Notes: a model not told the origin generated them from the sequence alone. Shown: positions 42,833 through 54,698, counted from the first letter of the stretch. The stretch: DNA of 64,000 nt from Cyathus striatus (GCA_025738555.1 JAOVFP010000007.1:2914001-2978000), one strand, 5' to 3'. Program-made: numbers and translations.

Positions 42833-43687
42833 TTAGCCTGAAGACGGCATACGTCTGCATCCTGAACCACGAGTAGCACGACGGCCACGAATAGACGAAG
42901 CACGATGAGAGGTGCGTGACGAACGAAGACCTGTGGCATCAAGAGGAGGTGTGAGGTTGTAATCAGACACCGTCTCAAAATAACCAGGAGGGACTTGGGT
43001 ACCACTAACCCCAAACCCCTCCTGAGCAGACAAAATAGCAGGGGAGACACCGATAGCTTGAATATCAGATGTAGTGGCAGCAATAAAAAACTCTTCGAGG
43101 ATCAAGAGTGTCGAAGGGGTCATTACACCTTGACGGACAGTGTCGGCGAGAGTGAACATCCGAGTTAGGTCACCAGCACTAACACCTTCAGCGACAAGAC
43201 CACGAGAACGGAGTCCGGTGATACCGCCGAGTTGCCGAAAAGCTTCTCGAAATGTGTGCACAAGGTCGAGGAGGTAGAATGTATATTTTGCAAGCTGAAG
43301 GTTGCCAAGTACGGTAAATAGCTGTAGCGAGCGCTGAGCTTCAGCTACTACGAGTAATCGTTGAGTGATAACAAAGAGGAATAAAAGAAAAACAAGAAAT
43401 TAGAAAATAAAGAAAAATAAAAATAAAAATGGGTACTCACTTTGACCTAGAATGTCGGTCTGAGGGTGAGGATAAACCGGTACTCGCACATTAGAGGGAT
43501 CATCTAGGGTGAAGTCACATTGAAATGAATCCGGGAGGCGAGAGCATGTAATACACGGTTCTCCAACAATATTCGGGCGGACAATACATGGCCTATCATT
43601 GCGGACACAGCGGTTGCATTGGCGAGCGCTGCGAGTGGGACGAGCATCGAGTTTGAGGAGCTCCTGAATGGTATGACGAACATCCAT
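42833..43687 (-). CDS. antisense gene A: zinc-cluster-like protein in the retrotransposon
   Basis: Predicted exons 43687-43441 and 43347-42833 give 253 residues; the 93 nt intron has GTGAGT...TCGTAG ends and a T-rich body. Residues ~24-57 contain CNRCVRNDRPC and, ten residues on, CITC plus a final C eight residues later. This C-x2-C-x6-C-x10-C-x2-C-x8-C spacing fits the fungal Zn(II)2Cys6 binuclear cluster, although basic residues are fewer than usual. The middle is helical (FREAFRQLGGITGLRSRGL) and the C-terminus strongly basic (RSSRTSHRASSIRGRRATRG). A nucleic-acid-binding regulator encoded by the element is plausible but inferred. It is the first gene of the antisense block, nearest the 3' LTR. 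Confidence 0.7.
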
Positions 43688-43739
43688 GACAGTTGACCTA
43701 GAAAATAAAATAAGGAAGGTCATAATGACCACTCAAAGG

Positions 43740-44147
43740 AAGATTCAACAATGACACTTATGAGGCAAAAAGGGAATAAAATTGAATTGGGGGAAGTGAT
43801 AGAAATGAGGCAAAGTTTCGATATCACAGACTACCAACTTATGAGATAATAAAGAACAAGGTTCGATAAGATTAACTGGCAATGCTTACCTAGGCGAGCA
43901 CCACCATGCCGTCAAGTTACACTGCCCAGTTATGATATTTGAGAAAATGGTGGTGCACCAAATAACGAATCCCAAATGGAGACAGACCGAATATTTGGGA
44001 GCCATTAATCATGGAAATAACACCTAGAGTTGACTATAATTCTCTGGGACAGATGCAGGGGTCAGGTCGAGACAAGCGCAGAATTATCACGAATCGCTAG
44101 TTGCACTAGAAATTAAAACTTCGACTGAGGACAGTCGTTTATTCGCT
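43740..44147. other. non-coding gap before the 3' LTR
   Basis: No reading frame is supported. By position it would hold the promoter of the antisense genes. Confidence 0.35.
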
Positions 44148-44156
44148 GGGGGGAGA
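44148..44156 (+). other. polypurine tract
   Basis: GGGGGGAGA directly abuts the 3' LTR, where the plus-strand primer of an LTR retrotransposon is expected. Confidence 0.7.
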
Positions 44157-45239
44157 TGATATGGAGACTTTTAATTTGATAAGAGAACAGTTCAGTCAGA
44201 GATTACAAATCCAGTCAGAATAGCATGTACCTCGATGATCTTGGGCTTGAGAGCTGGGGTTAAGTCCCGCGCTGCCAGCTAAAAATATGTAAATACATAT
44301 CTATCAAGGGAATAAAGCATCAATACAATATTATAAAGATCAGAGGAGGATACGAAGTATATAACTGACTAAGGACAAGTAATACTAGTACTGGAAGGAT
44401 TCCTTTGTATAAATAATAACTACATCTCTTGCAAGACAGCGAAAGCGGGCACTGATGCGAGGTTAGAACTAGAGACGATAGCAAGGTGGTGATACTGCAC
44501 CGACTAGCAAGCATCTATAGATAGAGAAATCAACTGGGACAATATTAGTTTATGATTAATGAAAGGGTGCGCGTGCACACGGAGATAACGCATATCATCA
44601 GCGCGAGAACTGAGCGCTCGGCACAGTTCACTGGGAATAGTCGTACGCGCCTCGCGCAGTATTGCGCGTGGAACGCATCAGCGGGGACCTGGTATCTACG
44701 CATGCTAGAGTCACGGCTTGTCGCGGGTTATTGAATAAGACAGGCACAGGTTGGATTTTGATATTGTATAATAAATGCATATGTAGTTTATCTAAAATAG
44801 ATAAGATATGTACGTTACAGTTTGATTGTGTCACATAGTTATCATATATATAAGTCTCGATGTAGGAATAGAAAAAGCAAGTACCGCATGACAGCAGTAT
44901 TTCCATTCCCCACAGACAGGGTAGCGCTACAGACAGACCAGACATCGTTTTGATTAGATAACCGAGATAATCGAGTACAGATAAGACAACGGTTGTGATT
45001 AGATAACGAGATAATCGAGTATGCGAAGTGTATGCAAGCATTTTGAGATAGAAACTGTCCACTGTCCGTTTACTTACACAGAATATATCATATAAATTTG
45101 AACCGTTTACACTCTCGACCTTTAAAAAGACTATTGCGAGTAACTCAGATAGTATTGATAAGAATAGTAATCATAAACATATATTGTGTAGTAGTACTAT
45201 TACTAACAAATTACCTGTATACACGAAGTAGCATCATCA
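44157..45239 (+). repeat. 3' LTR
   Basis: 1083 bp, nearly identical to the 5' LTR (about three differences). It is followed at once by GTTT and the second part of the dehydrogenase gene. Confidence 0.95.
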
Positions 45240-45860
45240 GTTTCATTCGTTGACAAACTGGGAAGAGACTACGCAAAGGCATTGGATGCTGTCGTCCTTA
45301 ATGCAGGGATGTTTAGTTTCGCATTTGAGGTAGTCGACTCGGGGAACGAGAAGAACTTACAAGTGAACTATCTTTCTAACGCTCTTCTGCTATTCCTCCT
45401 GCTCCCTCTTCTGCGCCAACCTGGGGAGGAAAAGGGGAACGTACCACATATTACGATTGTGGGCTCGCAGATGCTCGCTAAAGCCCCTCTCATTCCTCTC
45501 CTTCCCCTCTCCGGATCGATCTTCGAGTACCTCAACAACCCCAACGCGCCCAATAAGACAAGCAGCGGACGATATGCAGACACTAAGCTCCTCGTTATGC
45601 TTCTATTTCGACACATATCCACCCTCGTAAACGCAGAACGCGTGGTGATCAACGCTCTCTGCCCAGGTGCGGTAAAAGGAACGAATCTAGCTCGCCGTGT
45701 TCCGTACCTCCTCAAGCCTTTCGTAACCTTATATCAGATGGTAGCGATGAGTCCGCGGGATATAGGAGAAGCGTCGTGGGAGGTTCCGTTTACCGTTAGT
45801 AATAAGGCGGGGAAAGAGACACATGGGGAGTTGTTAGTTAGGTCACAGGCAAAAGAGTGA

Positions 45861-48800
45861 GCTCGATTCCTCAACGGTGTTTTTGATGGTGATGGCTAAT
45901 TGAGGCGATGGAAGGTTACCCTCGTTCATAGATACGGAAGTTGGAAAGAAGACGGTTAGCAAGTTGTGGAAGGAGACTGTAGATTGGTGTGAGGAGATTG
46001 CTCCTGGTTGTGTTCGTGCTGCGGGTGTTGTTTGAGGGTTGTTTTGACTCGTTATTGGTTGATGTACATGTTGACATTGGACAAGATGTACATATTGATT
46101 GTTGCTTTGAAGTTTTAAGTCTTGCTACAAGACATCAGAAAAAAGCGCACGGCTTAATCCTTTTATTATTCATACAATACCATTACAAGGCATTAAAATA
46201 ATGGTGTAACGATAAAATATGCATACAATAGTTTCTGGTCAATGCAATGCCATACAATTATTGAACTTCCATACAATACACATGTAATAATTTCTTCCCA
46301 TTTCAATCTTTTTGCAAGGGATCTTTCAATGAGAGTGAAAGTCATTTTATTGAACTTGAGCCGGTACATGTTCAATTAAATAATTCCTACTCATTATGTA
46401 CCAATGACTATGTAAACTTTGTAAAGCACACGAAAAAAATCATACCAATGTCGTCACCTAATAATTATCTTATCTTATTCCCGCTACCTTTTAAGGTAGT
46501 AGGGTTATGTAGGGTGATGAAAAACCAAACTTTGCAGAGTGAACACCTCCCATCAACCGGAGTTTAAACGAGTTCGAAATATCGGTCATTCCCGTATCCC
46601 AACTGCTCAGAACCGCTTTCTCCTAACTGTCTCCACCGCACCGTTGAAGACAACGAAGATAAGAGTTCCTTTGTAAGTATTTTTTAACTTGCATCATCAC
46701 TTTCACTATGTTCAGTAGTATGTTTCATTATCTTGTATGTCTCAGAACACTTTATGAGATATGCATCAGGACTTAACTGGCGATAGAACCACTCCACAAG
46801 TCCACTGTACTTAAGTAATTTATGTTTGGTTTATGTACGTAGTTGCCCTCATGAATTGCCTTGTGATGCATGCGCATGTGATCCTTGTTTCGACAAGTTT
46901 TTGGCCTTTTGCACTGTTGAGATTTCACACCATGTTCATTGTCGACAAAATGTTTATAGACCAGAGCATGTTGTAGCTTGTGGGCCTTACTCAGCGAATA
47001 GAAGCGAAGCTACTTTGCTAAGCTTGGGTATAATATTCTAAGGATGAGTGGAATTTAACTGGAGTCATTAACAATAACTTTAGGCGACATTTTCATGAAA
47101 ATTGATTTAAACAGGATATACCTTTCAATTAACTTTCACTGATATGCCTACTTACGCACTTTCAACAAATCTAAATACATATATTATACATTTATTCCCA
47201 CTACCTTTTAAGGTAGTTGGGTTTTAAGGGGATGGTGGTTTCCTTTAGAAGGAAATTCCAGATTCCATGCCTTTTCCGGTTCATGATTGGCTGTTGTTGT
47301 ACGTTTTCGAAATGTCACAGAAAGTCACCTACTCTGACCTACTCCATCCCACCATCTATAATACACTGCATTTGTTACCCAAAATGAAGCCCTTTTCCGT
47401 GTGCGTGACATGCCAGTGGTGTTTATAAGTGTACCGAGCGCACAATATGCCGTCGTATACACCAGCTTTCGTTACATTTTCAGTTTCTTTTTGATACTGC
47501 TAAAGAATATTTCCGATAACGGTCATCATTGTCGCTATCCGAGACTTTCACGGTTCTATTCCTTTTCAGCGGCACGGCCCCGGGACATATTGCACGTGGA
47601 ACCGTTTGTTGTCGTTAACCCAATGTTAACTGGTAGTCACAGACTTGGACGTTTCTGTGTCTTCGTTGTTTACTTCGTGTATATTTCTCTGTGTTTTGCT
47701 TATTATTGTCAACCTTACCTTCCATTCGTATCCTTTTCATAGTCCTGTCAGCATGTTATCTACATTTATTAAAATGTTATTAATGCATTTTTATCCTTTT
47801 ACGACGGGTTCCTATCAATGAACGTATCAAGCGAATCCTTGCTCGTCTTGAGGATTCCAACTTGTAGCTACATGTACCACTGAACTAAGTGGCACTGCGT
47901 TACGTTGGCGTTACAGTTATTTAATATTACCCCATACTTATTACTCCTCGGTGAACATGTCATCTGTAGTGAAGGTATCCGATAACAACCTCTTTTTCAC
48001 CTCGGATGGTGATTTTTTACAGGCCAGTACATCCATTGCCAATATCTCGGATACCCTTCTTTCCTTCTGAACCGACATGCCTATGCTTTCCTTCTTGCGA
48101 TATTCAACCGGTACATACATCATTACATTTACTATTTATCATATATGTCCTATAAAAATTGTAATTATCTCGTGTTCATTCCCCTACTCCAACTATATCA
48201 CCATTGTAACTTTAAGGTAGTGGGCTATGCCGCTTGCCGGCCCTACTTCTTTATCTTACACTATCTCAACCTATCTCAGCTTTGAGTGTGAGAACTTAGA
48301 GGCTGGCGGGGTTCGAGTTCAACTTCAAGCTCCGGTATAAAAGATCCAGACCGTCCCGTTTGTAACTTGTCATTGACCGCGTGATGTCCTGTGAATGTTT
48401 TTCATGTCGTCCGACATCGCTTGAGTTGACACTCTCCCTGGAAGTTATACTTATTACACGCAGATTCAACGTGGGGGTTCAGTCTATTTTCAACTACAAT
48501 CGCCAACGTTTATTAATTTATTATTCAAATGCGAGTTGGTCACCTCTCTCTCGAAATTCTATTACTAATACATTCCTCTATACCTGGTAGGTGTACATCC
48601 GGTACTTATTATGAGCATCTTCTTCTACACCTTCTAGTATTTACCGCTGGAAGTTACTTAACTGTATATGAAAAGCCGCAGGGCTTCGCGGTAGAATCTC
48701 CTCTGAAACGTCTCCCGCGATCATAGGTCTCTATTGCGCATGTTCTCTTAGAATGGAGTACTTGCTACGTTATTCTTTGGTTGTTCTTGCGTAACGGAGT

Positions 48801-49170
48801 CTATCTTAGTGCTAACACCGGGAGTTATGACAGAGGGAAGTGCGAAACTGCCATCTTATCATGCTATGTATTTCATTATAAATGACCTTCGCCTTTAATC
48901 ACATGTACAGCCGCCGCCACTTGACATTCAATACTACAATGTATCATCCGATATAATCATGAAAAACAGTACGTTCTACTGTCAGCCGACACTAGAATTC
49001 ATCGAAGATGGTAGACTTACGTTTCTCCTTCCTCAATAAGTATTATATGTGCACGTGAATGCCTCGTCGCGTTGCTTAACTTGTCTTGACGTCAAAAATC
49101 CCCTCGCCTGACCTGTTTCTGTTTCTGAGATGAAAACGCTGATAGACTCAAAGCCCAGAATCTTAAGTTC
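45861..49170. other. intergenic with two hairpin-centred repeats
   Basis: No gene is supported. ATTCCC(G/A)CTACCTTTTAAGG occurs at about 46478 and 47195, each time continuing TAGT.GGGTT; its core CTACCTT-TT-AAGGTAG can form a short hairpin. A weaker relative lies at about 48180-48230. Confidence 0.4.
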
Positions 49171-49838
49171 ATGGGAGTGGGGGTCACCAATCACGCATGT
49201 CACACTAGCGTGACAGCCATCACACGCCCTTTTCCATTGTCCCAGTCGAATATCTCGGGCTACAAACCTCTAATTACCTTCAAATAACTTGCATTATATA
49301 CGGTCGAATAGTATCATTACTATTACTGAATGGATATTTGTGTATTTAGTTATATCATAATAAAATCACAAATTAGTGCAATCTCTCTGCCAAAATAGGC
49401 ATCAAATCAGTATTTCTGTCCCCAGCTGTCAGAATCATAATATTTCAACTTTCTTCAATAACAAATATTGTACAGTAAACATAATAGAACAATGTTGTTG
49501 AGCCATAATTTTGAAAAATAATCTCTGACCATGATATCTGGTATGTCATATGTCATTATTTTGGGGTAACAATCACAAATTAAAAATTCGGGCTCAACAG
49601 TTTTATTCTCCTAATGGAACTGATCACATTTCATCACTAACATGAGTTGTGAAATTGAGTTCCCATTGCACGGCCGCAGTTTCAAGTTTTGCTCTGCCAA
49701 AAAGCGTGGGAAATCGGCCAATGCACTTCAGGTGTGGCGCACATATGGCTTCCAGGTGTTCATTTATTAATCTTTCATCGACTACACACCTCTAGCTCAA
49801 ACCACCACTCCAATAAGTGATTCTAAACACACCAACTA

Positions 49839-51650
49839 TTGATTCAAAGCCATTTCTTCAGCATAATCTTCATTATTGAGCAAGTATTTATGTGTATCAC
49901 TGAATCTATTACTTATTTTAGCAAATTACAGGACATAGTAAAAATGGCAAAAACAAAAGCAATATTAGCTTGTGTAGAAAGTCTTCAAAACTCTAAGAAG
50001 ATTTATAAATCTGATGGGCCCAGCCAGAATCTGGAACTGGAGTCACAAGAACAAGAATTAGTCAATATCAAGAACTTGCTAGCTGTTGCTCAGGGCCAGA
50101 TTGTTACTCTTGAGTCTAAACTTAAAGAACAAATTAAAATATGCAATAGAAAGGATAAAACCATTGAAGAACTGAAAACAGCTAAAGACTCCGCAGCAAA
50201 TAAAGCATCTGAATTGTACAAAAGCCTTAGAAATGAAAGGCATACAAAACAAAGGCTTATTACCACAAGAGAAAAATTGAAAGATAATCTTAAAATCTCA
50301 GAGCTTGCAGAAAAAAAATTGAAAGCTGATATAAAAGTGCTGGTAGCTCGAATTTCTGCAACCATGGATTCAATGATGGTGTTAGAAAATGATAAAAAGA
50401 AATTAGAACAAGAACTGGCAAAATCTCTTAAAGCATTTGAACAAAATGTGTTATTACTCAAGAATAAACTCAATGCTGAAAAACAAACACAGGAGTTAAT
50501 ATCACAATTAAAGACACAAAATAAAGCTCAAGAAATTGCACTTAGGAAGAAATTAACTCATTCACTGTTATATAAAGGGGTGTACACAGAAGATACCTGC
50601 CATTTAATATGTGTACTTGTTAAAGCAGGCTGTAAAAGAGGACATACTATATTAATCAAATCAATTCATCACCCCTCTGAGTGTGTGACACACCAAACCA
50701 TCAAATCAGTTTGTCACTTTGGTAGATCCTGCGTGACACACCAAATTTTTTTGTCACTTTCACTACTTGAACTAGCAAAAGAATTTTTTTTAGGTTAATT
50801 TAAGTCCAAATAGCAAGTTTGACCACTGCAAGAAAAAAATTTGAACCTGCAGCTTTGTGTGACCATTTGAAACCTTCATCATTTTTGAATGTGATGCATG
50901 ACAAGCACCAAATTTCATCTCATCAAAAGGGTGCATGACACGTGACAGACAAATTGATTTGATTGTTACAGTATAGGTGACATTATAAAAGAGGTCTTCA
51001 AAACTGCAGGATTGAAGTAGTTGGAGATGTTAGTGAATCCACAGTATCAAGGATAATTGCAGAAGGATTTCATGCTGCACAAATTCAGCTAGGTTATGAG
51101 CTACTACAAACTCAAAGTAAGCACTTTTGATCCTAAATTCATATGAATAAAATATAGTTATGTATGTGTACAGGCTTTACTATTTCAGCTGATTCAACTG
51201 GACATAAGGGTATTAACTATAATTCAAGACATCTTAACTACAAAGTTGAAGATTAAATTGGAACAAGCTATTATACAGTATTCTGAAAAGAAAAAAGAAG
51301 AAAATATAAGAAAGAAGATAGAAAAAGATATAAATGGTGCTAAGGAGGCTGAAAGAGTTGCTTCTCTTCAACTTATTTTGGATAAAAATAAAATAATGAA
51401 GATGAAGAAAGATGATGTAAAGGATCAAGTGAGAAAGTACAGAAGTTTGAAGGGTAAACATGCACTTGCAGTAAAATTAAGTGCAAATTTGCCTGAACTG
51501 AGAGTTGCCCTTCAAGCAGATATTGATCTTCATACATCAGGAGATTGGAACATCACTATAAACAACACAAATAGTGACCAAGACTCTGGGGAAGAGTTTA
51601 ATAAGTTGTTTGATGAGGATCATCAGGAAAAACCTCACCTACTTAAATAG
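49839..51650 (+). pseudogene. transposase-like gene, interrupted and internally deleted
   Basis: The first block (from an ATG near 49944, MAKTKAILACVESLQNSKK, to 50646) is a long charged coiled coil ending GVYTEDTCHLICVLVKAGCK. A 325 bp MITE then interrupts the frame. Past it come IIKEVFKTAG, a one-base frame change near 51010, VVGDVSESTVSRIIAEGFHA, a 57 nt intron (51117-51173) and SADSTGHKGINYNSRHLNYK, which ends at a TAA. The last block (51246-51650, KIEKDINGAKEAERVASLQL...DLHTSGDW) looks like the C-terminal tail of the same family. Hundreds of residues that would hold the catalytic core seem missing between the last two blocks. The copy cannot make an active enzyme. Confidence 0.65.
50647..50971. 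mobile_element. 325 bp MITE inside the transposase-like gene
   Basis: The ends CTATATTAATCAAATCAATT (50647) and, in reverse complement, CTGTAACAATCAAATCAATT (ending 50971) agree at 17 of 20 positions. TA flanks both (50645-50646, 50972-50973). GTGACACACCAAA(C/T) appears twice inside. Taking out the MITE and one TA joins the flanking coding sequence in frame. Confidence 0.75.
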
Positions 51651-51654
51651 TAAA

Positions 51655-54070
51655 TTTTAGGATATTTAAGTGAATAAAAGCGAAAAAAAGGTCAAAAAAA
51701 GGAAATAAGTACTATTAGTAAAAATAGTAAGGGGTACTCCTTATGCCATCCTTTTTTGACCTTATTTATGAAATTTTAGTTCAGATAAGGACTGAGTAGT
51801 TCATTTAAAGTGTAATAAGCACATATAAACAAAACCTAAATGCTTATAAGCACACTGTTCTTTCACTCAGTGCAGTATAATAGGTGTCAATTAATTATAT
51901 ATTATTATTGTATTACAATAAAGCAGTTGCAGTAACATATACATAACATATCTACTTATAACAATCCACTTAATATATAACATATGCACTCCAAAATATC
52001 CAGTTACACATATCCACCCATATCCCACCCCTCTCCATCATCCAGCAGCACCACTCAATGACGACATGTGCACCCTATAACACCCAGCCCTATAGCACCC
52101 AGCCCCATAACATCCAGCCCCACATCTCCACCCATATCCCCCACTCTCTATCATTCAGCAGCACAACTCAATGAGCACACACTTAAAAAGGAAGACAGCT
52201 CAAATACATACCAGAGAACAAAGACCATCCCGAGTGGAGTATGAGACCAGCAGGTGGAAATCTTGTGAGACCAGTGGCAGATACTTGTACAGCATGCGAG
52301 AGACTGGTGTAAGTAGTGTGTAGAGTGGACGTAGGGGAGCACTGTATGTGAGTTGGATCTTGAAATAGAAAACCTGGATCTTGCTAGATGAATGGGCACA
52401 AGTGACAGGTAGCAGAAGGAGGGAGAGGAAGGAAGGAAAGGTGGGGGAATTGAAAGGAACGTCAGTATGATCAGTGGCATGTCAAGTTCAACATCCACAT
52501 GATGCATACTATCAAAGCCAAACACAGTGAAGCGATCATGTGCTAACTTTCTCGCTTGCCATTTGAAGTTTTGAACTTAAATGTTTAAACCTTCAATGTT
52601 CGTACATTACTATATATATTGCATATTCCCCTACCACTATGGTTCTTAACCACAATTTACACTAGAATTTATTGTACATGTTGAAGAGGTGTAAAGTCCG
52701 CTGGTCATACCTAAACAAAGAACAAATGCGAGTGTGTCGAGACGTCCGTCCAATGTGGGTGTTCTAAGGTGAGAAGGGGGAAGTCAGAGTGATAAAACGA
52801 AGATTTTTATGATGTAACAATAGGGATAAGACTTCAGGATGAAGTCCCAGAGAGAATGAGCGACGGTGTGAACGTAAAATTGAGAAAGTGAACGGTGAGA
52901 GGGCTGAAACGATATTGTAGATGTAAACTTTGAGTATGAAACAGTGCAATAGTTGATTCTTTGAGCTATAGAAATACAGCAGATTATATACAGACAAGAA
53001 TGGCTATACCTAAAGTATGTAAGTTACTTTCAGAACACTGGTAGACAGAGATCTTGGATTAAAGAATAGAAATAAAATAATAAGACCTAGCTAAAACACA
53101 ACAAATAAATTGGAAGTTGTTTGGGGAGTCTGTTATAAGGGATAGCGCTGAGTTTGAGTAGTGTTTCCGATGTCAAGGCTCAGGGTTTGTACTGCGAGTG
53201 GAGGCGGCGAGGTCTTGTTGAGTTGAGATGATCCATTGACTAGGTATAATGTCAGAGCAGTGCACGAAGATGTGCTTTTTGAGGAAAGTGAAGAACAAGG
53301 CGAGCGGGGAGGTGAGGATAGGTTGAGATGAGTGAGATGCATATGGACGCATCATTCCAGCGTGATGCGTGATTATGTAATCGTATTTTGGAACATCTTC
53401 GAATGTGCGAGATATCGTGTTTCGCATCGCAGGCATTTTGCTTGCTCTACACATGTATGTATTGTGTAGAATTATGGAATTGTCATAAATTTGACTTGCT
53501 TTAAGTATAGCTGGTATAGTATGCTAAAATTGCTTAATTCCTGTAAAACTTATCAACACATATCATTCTTATACTAGGCAATATAAGTACAAGTAAGTGT
53601 GCTTCGCCATTGTACCAAACTTATGAACACTTATCATGCCTCACAATAGGCAATATAAGTATAAATAAGTTTACCTTGCCATTGTACTATACTTATGAAC
53701 ACTTATCATGCTTCACAATAGATAATATAAGTACAATTAAGTATGAATTACCTGATATTAGTAATATTTGGACATGGGTAAAGCTTATTTTTACTAATAT
53801 CACTATTTTAGCGGATGGGGATTTTCCTGATGATAACAATAGTGAATGGGATGATGAGCAATGAGCAGTGTATTTCCTAATTAATTTATATGTTGTACCT
53901 ATAATACATAGTTGTATGCATTCTTTAGATGTAATATAGTATCATAGCACAAAAAAAATGATGAAAAACGACCAAGATTTGGGTTTGCTATGTCAATTTC
54001 TACTTGGGACAAGATTTAGGACGCTTTGTGTCACACTGTGTGACGTCACGCTCCGCGCCATATAGGGATT
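51655..54070. other. non-coding 3' half of the 4.9 kb element
   Basis: It contains a long imperfect hairpin (about 51685-51762, AAGGTCAAAAAAAGGA ... TCCTTTTTTGACCTT). Cytosine-rich CCCAGCCCCATA / CCACCCATATCC repeats lie at 51995-52175, and a tandem repeat at 53548-53750. No intact reading frame with known resemblance was found. Confidence 0.45.
53548..53750. repeat. 71-72 bp tandem repeat, about 2.8 copies
   Basis: Units begin ACTTAT(C/G)AACAC at 53548, 53619 and 53691 and share CAATATAAGTA and GCCATTGTAC. Divergence between units is modest. Confidence 0.75.
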
Positions 54071-54088
54071 GGTGACCCCCAATGGGAG

Positions 54089-54698
54089 CTTAACTCGCGT
54101 TATTAGTGTAGTTCATGCATCCGCACCTTCGCTCCTTGCGAATTACCACGATGCTACAGTTAATGGATGATTACCAGACGTGAGGAACTCGTCACGTCTC
54201 ATATATCAATATATCACATTTCAGCGTTCATGAAATTATAAATATTATCTGATATCGCTCGGCGAGGAATATTTATCGGTAATTCTAAGTGATGCGCGTA
54301 ATAGGCGCTGTCAGGGCGCTGTCTTCCTGAATATGATGATCTTGAATCATCCGTATGCATCTAGACCTTACTTATGTACACTCTCAGAAGTTGCTACTAT
54401 TCGCCTCCGCTATATTTGGATAAATAATTAGATGATTCAACTCACAGTAACGCTATCACGATTCGATTCACTTAGGATATGTCATTACTATAACCTAAAT
54501 TCGTTGCATACAAAATACATGTTGCATCGGATTGTTACACGCTTACTACGGAAATTAATGTACATATATTACACGTCGACATCGCTGCCTTTCCTTCCTC
54601 CAATCCGAGTTTTCTTGACTTAACATGAAATTGCATTGTCATTAAAGGTCTAGATATGATGTGTAAGAAGACTTATGACGTTCATTCTCGAAATGTGT
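54089..54698. other. intergenic, no gene seen
   Basis: Nothing recognised between the transposon and the reverse-strand gene. Confidence 0.35.

Larger units (their letters stand above)
31637..45239 (+). mobile_element. Ty3/gypsy-like LTR retrotransposon, 13.6 kb
   Basis: Long terminal repeats at 31637-32720 and 44157-45239 begin TG and end CA, with a 4 bp duplication GTTT (31633-31636, 45240-45243; 5 bp AGTTT if the terminal A is shared). Internal order is PBS, gag, protease, reverse transcriptase, RNase H, integrase, a ~5 kb extra region, then a polypurine tract. RT before integrase makes it Ty3/gypsy-type. It is much longer than a usual gypsy element (5-8 kb) because of the extra region, which encodes spliced genes on the opposite strand. 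Gag and pol are interrupted by stops, so this copy is probably not autonomous. Confidence 0.93.
31387..45860 (+). pseudogene. short-chain dehydrogenase/reductase split by a retrotransposon
   Basis: The 5' part (31387-31636) encodes MSTLNSSHPTFTGQTVLL and the NAD(P)-binding TGATSGIG. The 3' part (45244-45860) carries DAVVLNAGM (the NAG motif), the catalytic-Ser region VGSQM and the catalytic YxxxK as RYADTK. Between them lies a 13.6 kb LTR retrotransposon flanked by GTTT. Removing the element and one GTTT joins the parts in frame into a 288-codon intronless ORF with no other lesion, so the break is recent. The former enzyme was a classical SDR oxidoreductase with cytosolic features; its substrate is unknown. 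The present allele should be null unless both halves are somehow joined. Confidence 0.93.
49178..54081 (+). mobile_element. TIR DNA transposon, 4.9 kb, internally deleted
   Basis: TGGGGGTCACCAATC at 49178 is mirrored at the right end (GATTGGTGACCCCCA ending 54081). ATGGGAG flanks both ends (49171-49177, 54082-54088) as a 7 bp duplication. GCGTGAC and GTCACAC words recur just inside both ends, as expected for transposase-binding sites. A truncated transposase-like gene lies at 49.9-51.65 kb. A 7-8 bp duplication would fit hAT or KDZ-type elements; the protein reminds me of a large Agaricomycete transposase-like family, but I cannot assign it firmly. Confidence 0.8.

Noticed and set aside
39180..44156. 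The antisense block considered as a separate nested DNA transposon
   Set aside because: No terminal inverted repeats or target duplications are visible at its edges; the polypurine tract and 3' LTR follow normally.
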